The notes under the pieces were generated by a model. It searched no databases, had not been told where the DNA came from, and saw only the letters and a program-made list of their open reading frames with translations. A stretch of 64,000 nucleotides of DNA from UBA7662 sp943369355 (lineage in GTDB: Bacteria; Bacteroidota; Bacteroidia; UBA7662). Positions 35,741-43,820 of the stretch are shown here, piece after piece (position 1 is the stretch's first letter; the number at the start of each line of letters is the position of its first letter). The DNA is taken from the NCBI GenBank assembly GCA_943369355.1, contig CALRMX020000006.1, forward strand, positions 186,001 to 250,000. The letters are read 5' to 3'. A program made the translations under genes and the position numbers.

Positions 35741-36977
35741 GGCCTTGAAGATACAAGCTAAAGTCGAGGAGTAAACCAAATACCCTATCGTACACTTTGA
35801 ACGGCACGGCTGCCGGACGGTCGTAGATGTTGTGGTAGGCGGTTACATCACCAAGGGTGTACACAAAAAAAGCGGGGACTTTACGCGTTGTAAACGGGTA
35901 ATGGTCGCTGTTGCGGCTGTTTTCGCGTTGTACCACCTTGGTCAGTTGATAGCGTTGGGTATTACGCTCGCTGAGCCAATTGAATTCTCTGGGATGGGAG
36001 GTGGCATTCACCACGGTAATGCCTTCGCTGCCGCCACCCAACAAATCGAGGTTCAGCACAAAACGTATCCGTTTGAGGGGTACTAGCGGGTCCTCTTCCA
36101 CAAAATAGCGGCTGCCTACTAGGCCTGCTTCTTCAGCGCCAAAGGCAATGAATAGGAGGCTATAAGCAGGCCGGTTGGCGGGCTGACTGTAGTGTCTTGC
36201 CATATCGAGCAGCAGGGCTGTGCCCGAGGCATTGTCGTTTGCCCCAGGGAAAAGAGTCGACTTGCCCATGGTGCCCAGATGGTCGTAGTGAGCACAAATC
36301 ACTACAAATGAATCGGGATGACTGCTTCCACGCAACAAACCAATTACATTGGCCTGCTGCTGTTTTTCGTAGCGGCTACGCACTACATAGTCAATTCGTT
36401 TCACTTTAGGGGGCAGCACGCTGTCGTGTACCACAAATCGCGATTGCCGTTGCACGTCGCGGCCAACCGACCAGATGAGGGTCTGGTCGCCGTGTTCAAT
36501 CAGCACCCGTGCTGGTTTTTGTGTGGCTAGCGTGCTGGCAGCGTCTTTTCGGCTTACGAGCTGAAAACCTTTGCCAGCCTTGAGTTTACGCCCTTCGCCG
36601 GCACCACTTTCGGGATGTACCAGGTAATGTACCCCGGGAGTAAGCGTTCGTCCGTTGACACGCAGCAGCACGCTATCGAATACGTTCACCTCTAGCGGAA
36701 ACCACTGCCGGTAGTCGGGGCCTATCGACTCCAAACCGAGCCTAGCAAACTCACGGGCCAACGCGTCGGCGGCTAGCTGCATGCCGTTGGAAGTGTACCC
36801 ACGCCCCGAGAACGTAGGTGACGAAAGGGTATCCATCCACGCCCGTGCATAGCCAACATCCTGCGCCCAGAGCGAAGAGGTGGGCAAGAGTGCTAAAAAG
36901 AGTAAGAGTTTAGAGTGCCACCAGTTCAAAGCGGTACGACTCCATGATGAGGTTGGCAAGCAACTTTTTGCAGGCAT
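35730..36977 (-). CDS. M28 family metallopeptidase, secreted
   Basis: 415 residues. A hydrophobic signal (KLLLFLALLPTSSLWAQ) precedes a PA-like insert and an M28 zinc aminopeptidase domain with HYDHLG, GANDNASGTALLLDMARHYS, FGAEEAGLVGSRYF and NLDLLGGGSEG. It is predicted to cleave N-terminal residues from peptides in the periplasm or outside. The ATG at 36977 overlaps purS by 68 nt. An internal TTG at 36929 (LNWWHSKLLLFLALL) would give a more typical signal peptide, so the start is uncertain. Confidence 0.88.
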   Translation of the reverse strand: MPAKSCLPTSSWSRTALNWWHSKLLLFLALLPTSSLWAQDVGYARAWMDTLSSPTFSGRGYTSNGMQLAADALAREFARLGLESIGPDYRQWFPLEVNVFDSVLLRVNGRTLTPGVHYLVHPESGAGEGRKLKAGKGFQLVSRKDAASTLATQKPARVLIEHGDQTLIWSVGRDVQRQSRFVVHDSVLPPKVKRIDYVVRSRYEKQQQANVIGLLRGSSHPDSFVVICAHYDHLGTMGKSTLFPGANDNASGTALLLDMARHYSQPANRPAYSLLFIAFGAEEAGLVGSRYFVEEDPLVPLKRIRFVLNLDLLGGGSEGITVVNATSHPREFNWLSERNTQRYQLTKVVQRENSRNSDHYPFTTRKVPAFFVYTLGDVTAYHNIYDRPAAVPFKVYDRVFGLLLDFSLYLQGREY

Positions 36978-37161
36978 CTTCTACCTCCGCACGGGCCTCG
37001 GCTTCGTTGGCAGCATCAATGTGTAAACTGATGTGCTTACCAACACGAACTTGGCTGGTATTGCTGAGACCAAGATTACGAAGGCCGGCTTCAACGGCTT
37101 TTCCCTGCGGGTCGAGCAGGGCTTCTAGGGGCATGATGTCGATTTCGGCGCGAAATTTCAT
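36910..37161 (-). CDS. purS: Phosphoribosylformylglycinamidine synthase subunit PurS
   Basis: 83 residues, the usual PurS length. MKFRAEIDIMPLEALLDPQG, KAVEAGLRNLGLSNTSQVRV and GKHISLHIDA are typical. PurS bridges PurL and PurQ in de novo purine synthesis. The ATG overlaps the pssA stop by 4 nt (ATGA). purL and purQ are not nearby in this window. Confidence 0.93.
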   Translation of the reverse strand: MKFRAEIDIMPLEALLDPQGKAVEAGLRNLGLSNTSQVRVGKHISLHIDAANEAEARAEVEDACKKLLANLIMESYRFELVAL

Positions 37162-37856
37162 TGGGAAGTTTGCTTAAATAGTGCCAGCACAGCCGACACC
37201 AGTATGTAGGCCAAAATTACAAAAGCCAATCCGAGGTACGACAGGGTTAGCAGGAGAAAAACAGAAAAAAGCAAAAAAGTATATACGAGCTGATTTTCTT
37301 TCCAGCCAAAACTTTTGAATTTGAGAGCAAAAAGCTCCAAAGGTGCATTGAGGAGCAGCGCTAGGGCAACCGAAAATACGGCAATCACTTCTTTGCTGAG
37401 GTAGTCGCGGGCACTGCCACTATCCGTACCGAGCCATACCACCAGCGATGCGACCAAAATGCCGCTGGCAGGGGTAGGCAGGCCAATGAATTTATCGCTT
37501 TGACGGGTATCGTGGTTGAAGCGCGCCAAGCGTAAGGCCGAAAGCACAGGAAGTAGCAGAACCACGTACTCGAGGCCCATCCAGCCGGGTACGGAGGCCG
37601 ACAACTGAAACAAGAGGATGCCCGGCAAAACACCGAAGCTTACCACGTCGGCGAGTGAATCGAGGTCTTTACCTATGGGCGAGGTAGCATGCAAAGCTCT
37701 GGCAGCAAAACCATCGAAAAAGTCGAGCAATGCGGCGAGATAAATACATCTAGCTGCACTGATTAAATCGCCCCAAGAGGCAAAAACGAGTCCAAGACAG
37801 CCCATGAGCAGATTGCTCAGGGTGATTATATTGGGTAGATGTCGGAGGAATTGCAT
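37158..37856 (-). CDS. pssA: CDP-diacylglycerol--serine O-phosphatidyltransferase
   Basis: 232 residues, about eight transmembrane helices. The CDP-alcohol phosphotransferase motif is complete: DFFDGFAARALHATSPIGKD followed by LDSLADVVSFG. It makes phosphatidylserine from CDP-diacylglycerol and serine, the precursor of phosphatidylethanolamine. The ATG at 37856 (MQFLRHLPNIITLSNLLMG) is preferred. It is the first gene of a minus-strand run with purS, the M28 peptidase, rsmI and lnt. Confidence 0.93.
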   Translation of the reverse strand: MQFLRHLPNIITLSNLLMGCLGLVFASWGDLISAARCIYLAALLDFFDGFAARALHATSPIGKDLDSLADVVSFGVLPGILLFQLSASVPGWMGLEYVVLLLPVLSALRLARFNHDTRQSDKFIGLPTPASGILVASLVVWLGTDSGSARDYLSKEVIAVFSVALALLLNAPLELFALKFKSFGWKENQLVYTFLLFSVFLLLTLSYLGLAFVILAYILVSAVLALFKQTSQ

Positions 37857-37900
37857 AATCCACTTAGATTGGGCTAAATTAACCACATAAACCGAAGGCT

Positions 37901-38851
37901 ATGCGAACACTCTGTTTTTTTCTACTGCTGCTCTCCCACAGTTTGTATGCACAACCCATCGCATTTGCCGTACATGGTGGCGCTGGAGCGATAGATTCTA
38001 CGAAAATGTCGCCTGCCTTGCGTGAAGCCATACAGGCTACGCTCACCGAGGCAGTGCAGTTGGGTTATTCGATACTCGAAAGAGGCGGTAGCAGTGTAGA
38101 TGCTGTACAGGCCGCAGTGGTATTGCTCGAAAACTCGCCTTTATTTAATGCTGGTAAAGGAGCAGTTACTACCGCCGAGGGTATAGTAGAACTCGATGCT
38201 GCCATTATGGACGGGAAAACGGGTAAGGCCGGTGCCGTTGCTGCCTTGCGACACATTCAAAATCCAGTGCTCTTGGCACGCAGGGTGATGGATAGTTCAA
38301 AGCATGTATTTCTCATCGGCGAGGGTGCTGAGTCCTATGCCAGAAGTCAGGGCTTTGTCATGACCCCCCAAGCCTATTTCCTCGAACGATCACCACTTAA
38401 GGGTGCTGCCGAAGAACTCGCTGCTCTTCAAGGGGATAAATACGGGACCGTTGGGGCTGTAGCACTCGACAAACTTGGAAATTTAGCTGCTGCTACTAGT
38501 ACAGGCGGTATGCAAAATAAAAAATTTGGCAGGGTAGGCGATGTGCCTGTAATTGGGGCAGGCACTTATGCCCGCAATGGAGTTGTAGCAGTTAGTTGTA
38601 CGGGTCACGGCGAGTATTTTATTCGGGAAGTAGTGGGGCATGAAGTAGCAAGCTTGATGCGGTATAAAGGCCTTTCTTTGGCCGAAGCAGCAGATAAAGT
38701 GGTGTTGGAGCAGCTCGTAAATATTGGAGGCTCAGGTGGATTAATTGCCGTAGATGCGCAAGGGAATATCCATATGCCCTTTAACTCTGCAGCCATGATG
38801 CGTGCCAGTAAGGATGCGAAAGGCAGGTTCTTGGTACGTATTTACAGGTAG
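37901..38851 (+). CDS. Isoaspartyl peptidase/L-asparaginase
   Basis: 316 residues with a signal peptide (MRTLCFFLLLLSHSLYAQ). The Ntn-hydrolase pattern includes AVHGGAGAI, SPLFNAGKGAVTTAEGIVEL, DAAIMDGKTGKAGAVAALRH and the autocleavage site GDKYGTVGAVALDKLGNLAA, whose Thr becomes the nucleophile. STGGMQNKKFGRVGDVPVIG and SCTGHGEYFIR bind substrate. It hydrolyses isoaspartyl dipeptides or asparagine in the periplasm. pcm (14539) repairs the same type of damage, but is far away. Confidence 0.94.
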   Translation: MRTLCFFLLLLSHSLYAQPIAFAVHGGAGAIDSTKMSPALREAIQATLTEAVQLGYSILERGGSSVDAVQAAVVLLENSPLFNAGKGAVTTAEGIVELDAAIMDGKTGKAGAVAALRHIQNPVLLARRVMDSSKHVFLIGEGAESYARSQGFVMTPQAYFLERSPLKGAAEELAALQGDKYGTVGAVALDKLGNLAAATSTGGMQNKKFGRVGDVPVIGAGTYARNGVVAVSCTGHGEYFIREVVGHEVASLMRYKGLSLAEAADKVVLEQLVNIGGSGGLIAVDAQGNIHMPFNSAAMMRASKDAKGRFLVRIYR

Positions 38852-38913
38852 AAATAACACTTCCCGACGGCTTGTGGAAACAAATCACAGCTTTTAAAAT
38901 GTGTAGCAACATG

Positions 38914-38943
38914 CTTGTCGAGATGAATCTGCGGTTATCTTTG
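38914..38943 (+). promoter_or_regulatory. Promoter of the desaturase unit (CTTG-N18-TATCTTTG)
   Basis: CTTG at 38914-38917 and TATCTTTG at 38936-38943 are 18 nt apart. Transcription is predicted to start within about 7 nt, at or just before the ATG of a short reading frame at 38951. Confidence 0.68.
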
Positions 38944-38950
38944 TACCTGT

Positions 38951-38995
38951 ATGTCCGAAATTCCTTCCGGCATAGATACTAAAACGAACGAATGA
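38951..38995 (+). CDS. Putative 14-residue leader peptide upstream of the desaturase
   Basis: The reading frame MSEIPSGIDTKTNE begins 7 nt after a consensus -7 promoter element. Its TGA stop overlaps the desaturase ATG in ATGA. It would make the desaturase dependent on translation of the short frame. It may instead be non-coding; conservation across relatives would decide. Confidence 0.42.
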   Translation: MSEIPSGIDTKTNE

Positions 38996-40062
38996 TTACA
39001 CCCCAAATCCGCTTTCAGCGGAAAGACGAAACTGGTTTTTTCCGCGAGTTGAAGACCCGTATCGACAACTATTTCGAGGAAAACAAAATCACCAAAACAG
39101 GCGGAAGCCGCATGGTTTGGAAGGCTATTGGTATGCTGAGCGTTTACCTCATTCCTTATATGCTTATCCTTACCGGATGGTTTGGTCCTTGGAGCATGTT
39201 GCTCCTTTCAGTGTTGATGGGTGCCGGACTTGCCGGTGTAGGCATGTCGGTGATGCATGACGCTTGTCATGGTGCTTTCTCTGAAAAACGCTGGGTAAAC
39301 AAACTGTTTGCACGCAGCATGTATCTCGTTGGGGGCAATGTTTACAACTGGAAAATTCAGCACAATACGTTGCACCATACGTTCACCAACGTTCACCATG
39401 CCGATGAAGATATTGCCGGCAAAGCCTTCCTTCGCCTCGATCGTAACGATCCTTTAAAGCCATCGCACCGTTATCAGCATTGGTATGCCTTGGGCCTGTA
39501 CAGCCTCATGACCTTTGCTTTTCACGTTAAAGACTTCCGTCAGGTGTGGAATTGGGGTCGTGATACGTCATCGAAAGTATTTTACAAGGAATTTTCCTTA
39601 TTGGTACTTGGCAAACTGTTCTTTTTCGCCTTCATGTTTATCCCGCCGATTTTGTTGCTCAGTATTCCTTTCTGGCAAATTTTGATTGGGTTTACTGTCG
39701 TGAACCTGACAGCAGGATTTATACTTGCAGTGGTTTTCCAACTCGCACACATCGTTGAAGAAGCGCAACAGTTCAAAGCTCAAGACGGTCAGCTAGAAAA
39801 TATATTCGCTGTTCACCAACTCGAAACCACGGCGAATTTCAGTCCGAAAAGCCGCTTTTTAACTTGGTACTTAGGTGGTCTAAATTTCCAGGTAGAACAC
39901 CATTTGTTCCCGAATATTTGTCACTTGCACTACAAGCACATCGCACCAATTGTGGAACGCACTGCACGCGAGTTTCAGGTGGCCTACAACATCCACCCAA
40001 CTTTTGGTAGCGCACTTGGTTCGCACATGCGCCAATTGAAGCGTTTGGGAACGCAAGCATAA
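38992..40062 (+). CDS. Membrane fatty acid desaturase (acyl-CoA/acyl-lipid)
   Basis: 356 residues with four transmembrane helices in two pairs. The three His boxes that bind the di-iron centre are visible: HDACHG, HNTLHH and QVEHHLFP. The QVEHH form is typical of linoleoyl-CoA-type and delta-6/delta-9 front-end desaturases. It introduces a double bond in fatty acids using O2 and reduced electron carrier at the inner membrane. A 14-residue frame overlaps its start, and a strong terminator follows. Regiochemistry cannot be told from sequence alone. Confidence 0.93.
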   Translation: MITPQIRFQRKDETGFFRELKTRIDNYFEENKITKTGGSRMVWKAIGMLSVYLIPYMLILTGWFGPWSMLLLSVLMGAGLAGVGMSVMHDACHGAFSEKRWVNKLFARSMYLVGGNVYNWKIQHNTLHHTFTNVHHADEDIAGKAFLRLDRNDPLKPSHRYQHWYALGLYSLMTFAFHVKDFRQVWNWGRDTSSKVFYKEFSLLVLGKLFFFAFMFIPPILLLSIPFWQILIGFTVVNLTAGFILAVVFQLAHIVEEAQQFKAQDGQLENIFAVHQLETTANFSPKSRFLTWYLGGLNFQVEHHLFPNICHLHYKHIAPIVERTAREFQVAYNIHPTFGSALGSHMRQLKRLGTQA

Positions 40063-40084
40063 TCGCTTTCCGTGTAGAAAATCG

Positions 40085-40110
40085 AAAGAGGCCCTCGGGC
40101 CTCTTTTTTA
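40085..40110 (+). terminator. Rho-independent terminator of the desaturase gene
   Basis: AGAGGCCC (40087-40094), tight TC loop, GGGCCTCT (40097-40104), followed by six T. It separates the desaturase from mrp. Confidence 0.92.
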
Positions 40111-40156
40111 TTTGTAGGCTATTGATAGCTTAAAACGGATTGGCCTTTCTGCTTGT

Positions 40157-40164
40157 TATCTTTG
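40157..40164 (+). promoter_or_regulatory. -7 promoter element 4 nt from the mrp start codon
   Basis: TATCTTTG at 40157-40164 is followed by CACT and then ATG. Transcription would begin at or next to the start codon. No well-placed -33 TTG was found. Confidence 0.45.
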
Positions 40165-40168
40165 CACT

Positions 40169-41242
40169 ATGTCAAACCCGATAAGTCCCCAAGGCGTCCT
40201 TAATGCACTAAGCAGAGTAATCGAACCCGATTTGCGGAAAGATCTGGTGAGCCTGCGCATGATCGAAGATGTGCAAATTACCGAAGCGAGTATTTCGTTT
40301 ACGGTGGTGCTCACCACGCCGGCTTGTCCGCTCAAGGATCAAATTGAAGCCGATTGCCGCAAAGAAATCAAAGCCGATTTTGGCGACATAGCGGTAAACA
40401 TTCAGATGACGGCTAGGGTGTTGGGGCAAGGGAATTCGCGTGACTTATTGCCGAATGTAAAAAATGTGGTTTTGGTGGCTTCGGGAAAAGGCGGTGTCGG
40501 AAAAAGCACAGTATCGGCGAATTTAGCCATTGCATTGGCTCAAACTGGCGCTAAAGTAGGCCTGATGGATGCCGATATCCATGGCCCCAGTCTACCCATC
40601 ATGTTCGGCCTCCAAGGGCAACGTCCTGCAATGGAGGGCGACAAAATTATTCCTATCTCACGCCACGGTATCAGCACCATGTCGATAGGCTTGTTGGTAG
40701 ATGCCAACCAAGCCATCGTTTGGCGTGGACCCATGGTGAGCAATGCCCTGCGTCAGTTTTTTACCGATGTGCTGTGGGGGGAGCTCGACTATCTCCTCAT
40801 CGACTTGCCACCGGGCACTGGCGACATCCACCTCACGCTTGCTCAATTGCTTAAAGTCGCAGGAGCGCTTATCGTTACCACGCCACAACAAGTGGCCTTG
40901 GCCGATGCCCGTAAGGCCGCAGCCATGTTTGCCATGCCACAAATCGAAATTCCGGTGTTGGGTGTGGTCGAAAACATGAGCTGGTTTACCCCGTTGGCCC
41001 ATCCCGATGAAAAGTACTATGTGCTGGGTCGTGGCGGTGGTCAATTACTCGCCGATGAGCTTAAAACGCCATTGTTGGGCCAAGTTCCGTTGGTGCAAGG
41101 CATAGCCGAAGCCGCCGACAACGGTCGACCGATTGTACTCGATGCCGGAAATCCCGCTGCCGACGCCTATCGTTTGTTGGCGGGTACACTAGCGCAACAA
41201 TTGAGTATCGGCAATAAGCATCGCGCCACGGTGGAGGCTTGA
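40169..41242 (+). CDS. mrp: Mrp/NBP35-family Fe-S carrier ATPase
   Basis: 357 residues. An N-terminal MIP18/DUF59 domain (about 1-95) is followed by a P-loop NTPase with VASGKGGVGKSTVSANLAIA (deviant Walker A), GLMDADIHGPSLPIMFG and LIDLPPGTGDIHLTLAQL. It binds and transfers 4Fe-4S clusters in the cytosol. The short NifU-like gene follows by 26 nt, so both are probably one Fe-S unit. Confidence 0.94.
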   Translation: MSNPISPQGVLNALSRVIEPDLRKDLVSLRMIEDVQITEASISFTVVLTTPACPLKDQIEADCRKEIKADFGDIAVNIQMTARVLGQGNSRDLLPNVKNVVLVASGKGGVGKSTVSANLAIALAQTGAKVGLMDADIHGPSLPIMFGLQGQRPAMEGDKIIPISRHGISTMSIGLLVDANQAIVWRGPMVSNALRQFFTDVLWGELDYLLIDLPPGTGDIHLTLAQLLKVAGALIVTTPQQVALADARKAAAMFAMPQIEIPVLGVVENMSWFTPLAHPDEKYYVLGRGGGQLLADELKTPLLGQVPLVQGIAEAADNGRPIVLDAGNPAADAYRLLAGTLAQQLSIGNKHRATVEA

Positions 41243-41256
41243 AAGGTATTTAACCC

Positions 41257-41264
41257 TATTTTTG
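41257..41264 (+). promoter_or_regulatory. -7 promoter element 4 nt from the NifU-like start codon
   Basis: TATTTTTG at 41257-41264, then CAGC, then ATG. The spacing is exactly that seen at mrp, suggesting a second, leaderless start inside the operon. Confidence 0.42.
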
Positions 41265-41268
41265 CAGC

Positions 41269-41529
41269 ATGCAAGGAAAAGCAGAGTTACTGAAACGCGT
41301 GGACGAGGCCTTGGATGGGATTCGTCCCTATCTCCAAACCGATGGTGGGAATGTGGAAGTGGTGGATATTTCCGACAACTTTGTGGTGAGTCTACGCCTG
41401 CTCGGAAGCTGCGAAAGTTGCAGTATGAGTGCCATGACCATGAAGGCAGGGATAGAAAAAACCATCCGCAAGGCCATACCCGAGATTCAGGGCGTTGAAG
41501 CACTTAGCGAAAAGACCGTCGAAGAATGA
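41269..41529 (+). CDS. NifU-like Fe-S scaffold (C-terminal Nfu domain only)
   Basis: 86 residues. ALDGIRPYLQTDGGNVEVVD and LGSCESCSMSAMTMKAGIEK hold the conserved CxxC (two Cys separated by Glu-Ser) that binds a transient cluster. It lacks the N-terminal Nfu domain present in the gene at 8890. It lies between mrp and pyrF, overlapping pyrF by 4 nt (ATGA). Confidence 0.93.
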   Translation: MQGKAELLKRVDEALDGIRPYLQTDGGNVEVVDISDNFVVSLRLLGSCESCSMSAMTMKAGIEKTIRKAIPEIQGVEALSEKTVEE

Positions 41530-42341
41530 ACCGCAGCGAGCTGGTTGAACAAATCAGGACCAAAGGCAGCTTTCTTTGTGTAGGCCTCGATACCGACCCC
41601 GCACGGTTGCCTACTATTCTCAAAAACGAAAAAAATCCAGTTTTGGCCTTCAATAAGGCTATTGTAGAAGCCACAGCCGATTTGGCGGTAAGTTACAAAC
41701 CCAATTTAGCCTTTTACGAGGCCATGGGACCCGAAGGCTGGCACATACTTCAAGAAACGCTGGCATATATCCCCGCGACTTGTTTTACCATTGCCGACGC
41801 CAAACGTGGCGACATTGGCAATACTGCCGATGCCTATGCCCGCACCTTTTTTCACACGTACGCCTTCGACAGTGTTACCGTGAATCCCTACATGGGAAGA
41901 GATTCGGTGACGCCATTTTTGGCTTTTCCCGATAAATGGGCCATTGTTTTGGGGCTGACCTCCAATCCCGGCGCAGCCGATGTTGAATTGCTGGAAACCA
42001 CCCAAGGTAAGGTGTTCGAACAGGTCATGGATCAGGTGGCCAGCTGGGGTACCCCCGACAATACCATGTTTGTGGTGGGAGCCACTCGCCCAGAAGCGCT
42101 GGCCGAGTTACGTCACCGATTTCCAGAACACTTTTTTTTGGTTCCGGGCGTAGGTGCGCAAGGCGGCAGCTTACACGACGTATACCATGCTGGGGTAAAT
42201 GGGCAATGTGGATTGCTCGTGAATGCCTCAAGGAGCATACTGTACGCCTCATCGGGCAGTGATTTTGCCGAAGCAGCACGTGCCGAAGCACTGCGAATGC
42301 AGGCCGAGATGAAGGAGTTGATGGCGAGCAATCGGCTTTAA
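41526..42341 (+). CDS. pyrF: Orotidine 5'-phosphate decarboxylase, type 2
   Basis: 271 residues. The long (type 2) form is shown by FLCVGLDTDPARLPTILKNE and the catalytic DAKRGDIGNTADAYARTFF. The C-terminal FLVPGVGAQGGSLHD and NASRSILYASSG bind phosphate. It converts OMP to UMP in pyrimidine synthesis. It is coupled to the NifU-like gene by ATGA. Its stop overlaps by 4 nt the stop of the convergent reductase. Confidence 0.95.
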   Translation: MNRSELVEQIRTKGSFLCVGLDTDPARLPTILKNEKNPVLAFNKAIVEATADLAVSYKPNLAFYEAMGPEGWHILQETLAYIPATCFTIADAKRGDIGNTADAYARTFFHTYAFDSVTVNPYMGRDSVTPFLAFPDKWAIVLGLTSNPGAADVELLETTQGKVFEQVMDQVASWGTPDNTMFVVGATRPEALAELRHRFPEHFFLVPGVGAQGGSLHDVYHAGVNGQCGLLVNASRSILYASSGSDFAEAARAEALRMQAEMKELMASNRL

Positions 42342-43348
42342 AGCTCAAGCTCGATATTTGCGGTGACGGCATAGGCCGTGCAACTCAAAATCCATCCTTG
42401 CTCGAGCTCTTTTTCGGTGAGCACTTCGTTGATTCGGTGCACCACTTGGCCCTCTTTCAAGCGAATTACGCAACTACCACAAAAACCATTCTCACAAGAG
42501 TACGGCAGCGATACTCCATGCTCCTTGGCACCTTTGAGCAAGCTGTTTTTGGCAGAATTATGCCATTGGAATACTTCAGACGCTGTTTTAAGGCTGCAGT
42601 TAGCCTCCACGGCTGATGCTGCGACTGAATTGCCTGAAAAATAGCGCTGCCCTTCACTGGCAAATTGCTCTTGAAAGATGCGATGGGTCGAAACACCTCT
42701 AAATCCAAGGGTAAAGCGTGCGGTTCGCATGAAGGCAAATGGGCCACACAAATAGTAGTGCGCTTCCTTCGCATATTCCACTTGTTGCAACCACTGCTCG
42801 AGGAAATAGTTGCTTAATCGTCGTGGGCTGCCCGTAGTAGGTCGACTTTCGAGCCATTGTATGCTGAACCTCCCTGCTGATTTTTTGCTGAGCTGCTCCA
42901 ATTCGGTGGCGAACCAAGCGAACTCTCTCGATTTTACTGCATACAACAAACGTAAGTTGTTGTTGCCAGAACCTAGCAGCTGTTGAATTAGGGCATATAC
43001 AGGGGTTATACCCGAGCCGGCAGCGATAAATATTGCTGGAGTTTGCCTGTCGTTCACCAAAAATCGCCCCATGGCAGGGGTAGAAACTAGGAATTGGCCC
43101 TCATGTAAATGGCTTAAAAGCCAGCGCGACACTGCACCATTGGCCACACCTTGAACTGCAATGCCCAAGGTTTCAGATTCCGGAGGAGTGAAAATAGAAT
43201 AGGACCGCCGGTAAGGTTTTCCTTCTATTTCGAGTTCTAGGGTGAGATACTGCCCTGCGTGATGGCTCCAACCTTCGGGTTTATGCAAATAGAAACATCT
43301 ACCGCTATCGCCAATGGGGTGAGTTTTAAGTACCTGGAGCTGATACAT
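42338..43348 (-). CDS. Ferredoxin-NADP reductase-like flavoprotein with C-terminal 2Fe-2S domain
   Basis: 336 residues. The N-terminal FAD domain (RSYSIFTPPE) is followed by an NAD(P) domain (AIFIAAGSGITPVYALIQQL, YYLCGPFAFMRT). The C-terminal plant-type ferredoxin has LPYSCENGFCGSCVIRLKEG, supplying three cluster Cys with a fourth near the end. This architecture matches PaaE-like oxygenase reductases. It passes electrons from NAD(P)H to an oxygenase or desaturase. The desaturase at 38992 is a possible, unproven partner. Confidence 0.9.
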   Translation of the reverse strand: MYQLQVLKTHPIGDSGRCFYLHKPEGWSHHAGQYLTLELEIEGKPYRRSYSIFTPPESETLGIAVQGVANGAVSRWLLSHLHEGQFLVSTPAMGRFLVNDRQTPAIFIAAGSGITPVYALIQQLLGSGNNNLRLLYAVKSREFAWFATELEQLSKKSAGRFSIQWLESRPTTGSPRRLSNYFLEQWLQQVEYAKEAHYYLCGPFAFMRTARFTLGFRGVSTHRIFQEQFASEGQRYFSGNSVAASAVEANCSLKTASEVFQWHNSAKNSLLKGAKEHGVSLPYSCENGFCGSCVIRLKEGQVVHRINEVLTEKELEQGWILSCTAYAVTANIELEL

Positions 43349-43422
43349 GCTGCAAGTTACATCAACTTCTTTTAGGGTGAATGGGTGTAATTTGGCAATT
43401 CGTTCATTCTAAATAACTAGGC

Positions 43423-43571
43423 GGCGCAAGCCACAACCCAGTCAGCCGGCTTCGCCTGCTGACGTTTTTTTTGTTTCCTGCGCTGCTCGAAGCACTTCGG
43501 ACGTTGCTGGAAACAAAAAACCCGGGAAGCGAAAGCGACCCGGGTTGTGGCTTGTCGGGGTGACTGGATTT
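43423..43571. repeat. Tandem repeat copy 1 (terminator and tRNA-Pro tail)
   Basis: 149 nt, nearly identical to copy 2 at 43600-43747 except for two substitutions, one T in a T-run and a 12-nt loop. It ends in a copy of the last ~16 nt of tRNA-Pro (about 43556-43571) that has no tRNA body attached. The loop between the two CCCGGG arms is AAGCGAAAGCGA (43527-43538). Confidence 0.9.
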
Positions 43572-43599
43572 AGCCGAGCTGAATCCTCTTGGAGGGGGT

Positions 43600-43747
43600 G
43601 GCGCAAGCCACAACCCAGTCAGCCGGCTTCGCCTGCTGCCGTTTTTTTGTTTCCTGCGCTGCTCGAAGCACTTCGGACGTTGCCGGAAACAAAAAACCCG
43701 GGTCGCTTTCGCTTCCCGGGTTGTGGCTTGTCGGGGTGACTGGATTT
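43600..43747. repeat. Tandem repeat copy 2 (contains the working tRNA-Pro tail)
   Basis: 148 nt. It holds the terminator and the 3' end of the intact tRNA-Pro. The loop between the CCCGGG arms is TCGCTTTCGCTT (43703-43714), the exact reverse complement of the loop in copy 1. Both copies also carry smaller hairpins such as CGAAGCACTTCG. Confidence 0.9.
43691..43722 (-). terminator. Rho-independent terminator of tRNA-Pro
   Basis: On the minus strand AACCCGGG and CCCGGGTT pair around a 12-nt loop and run into six T. It begins 9 nt after the end of the tRNA. A second copy with inverted loop lies at 43515-43546. Confidence 0.85.
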
Positions 43748-43805
43748 GAACCAGCGACCACACGCCCCCCAGACGTGTACGCTAACCGGACTGCGCTACA
43801 CCCCG
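43731..43805 (-). tRNA. tRNA-Pro(GGG)
   Basis: A full cloverleaf is seen: acceptor CGGGGTG/CACCCCG, D-stem GCGC/GCGT, anticodon stem CACGT/GCGTG with loop CTGGGGG (anticodon GGG), and T-stem GCTGG/CCAGT with loop TTCAAAT. CCA is not encoded. The promoter upstream fits CTTG-N19-TATCTTTG. Confidence 0.95.
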
Positions 43806-43820
43806 ATCGACAAGTGGGTG

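Noticed and set aside
43423..43747. Considered as a CRISPR array or insertion sequence
   Set aside because: There are only two long copies, no short regularly spaced repeats, no spacers, no transposase and no target-site duplication.
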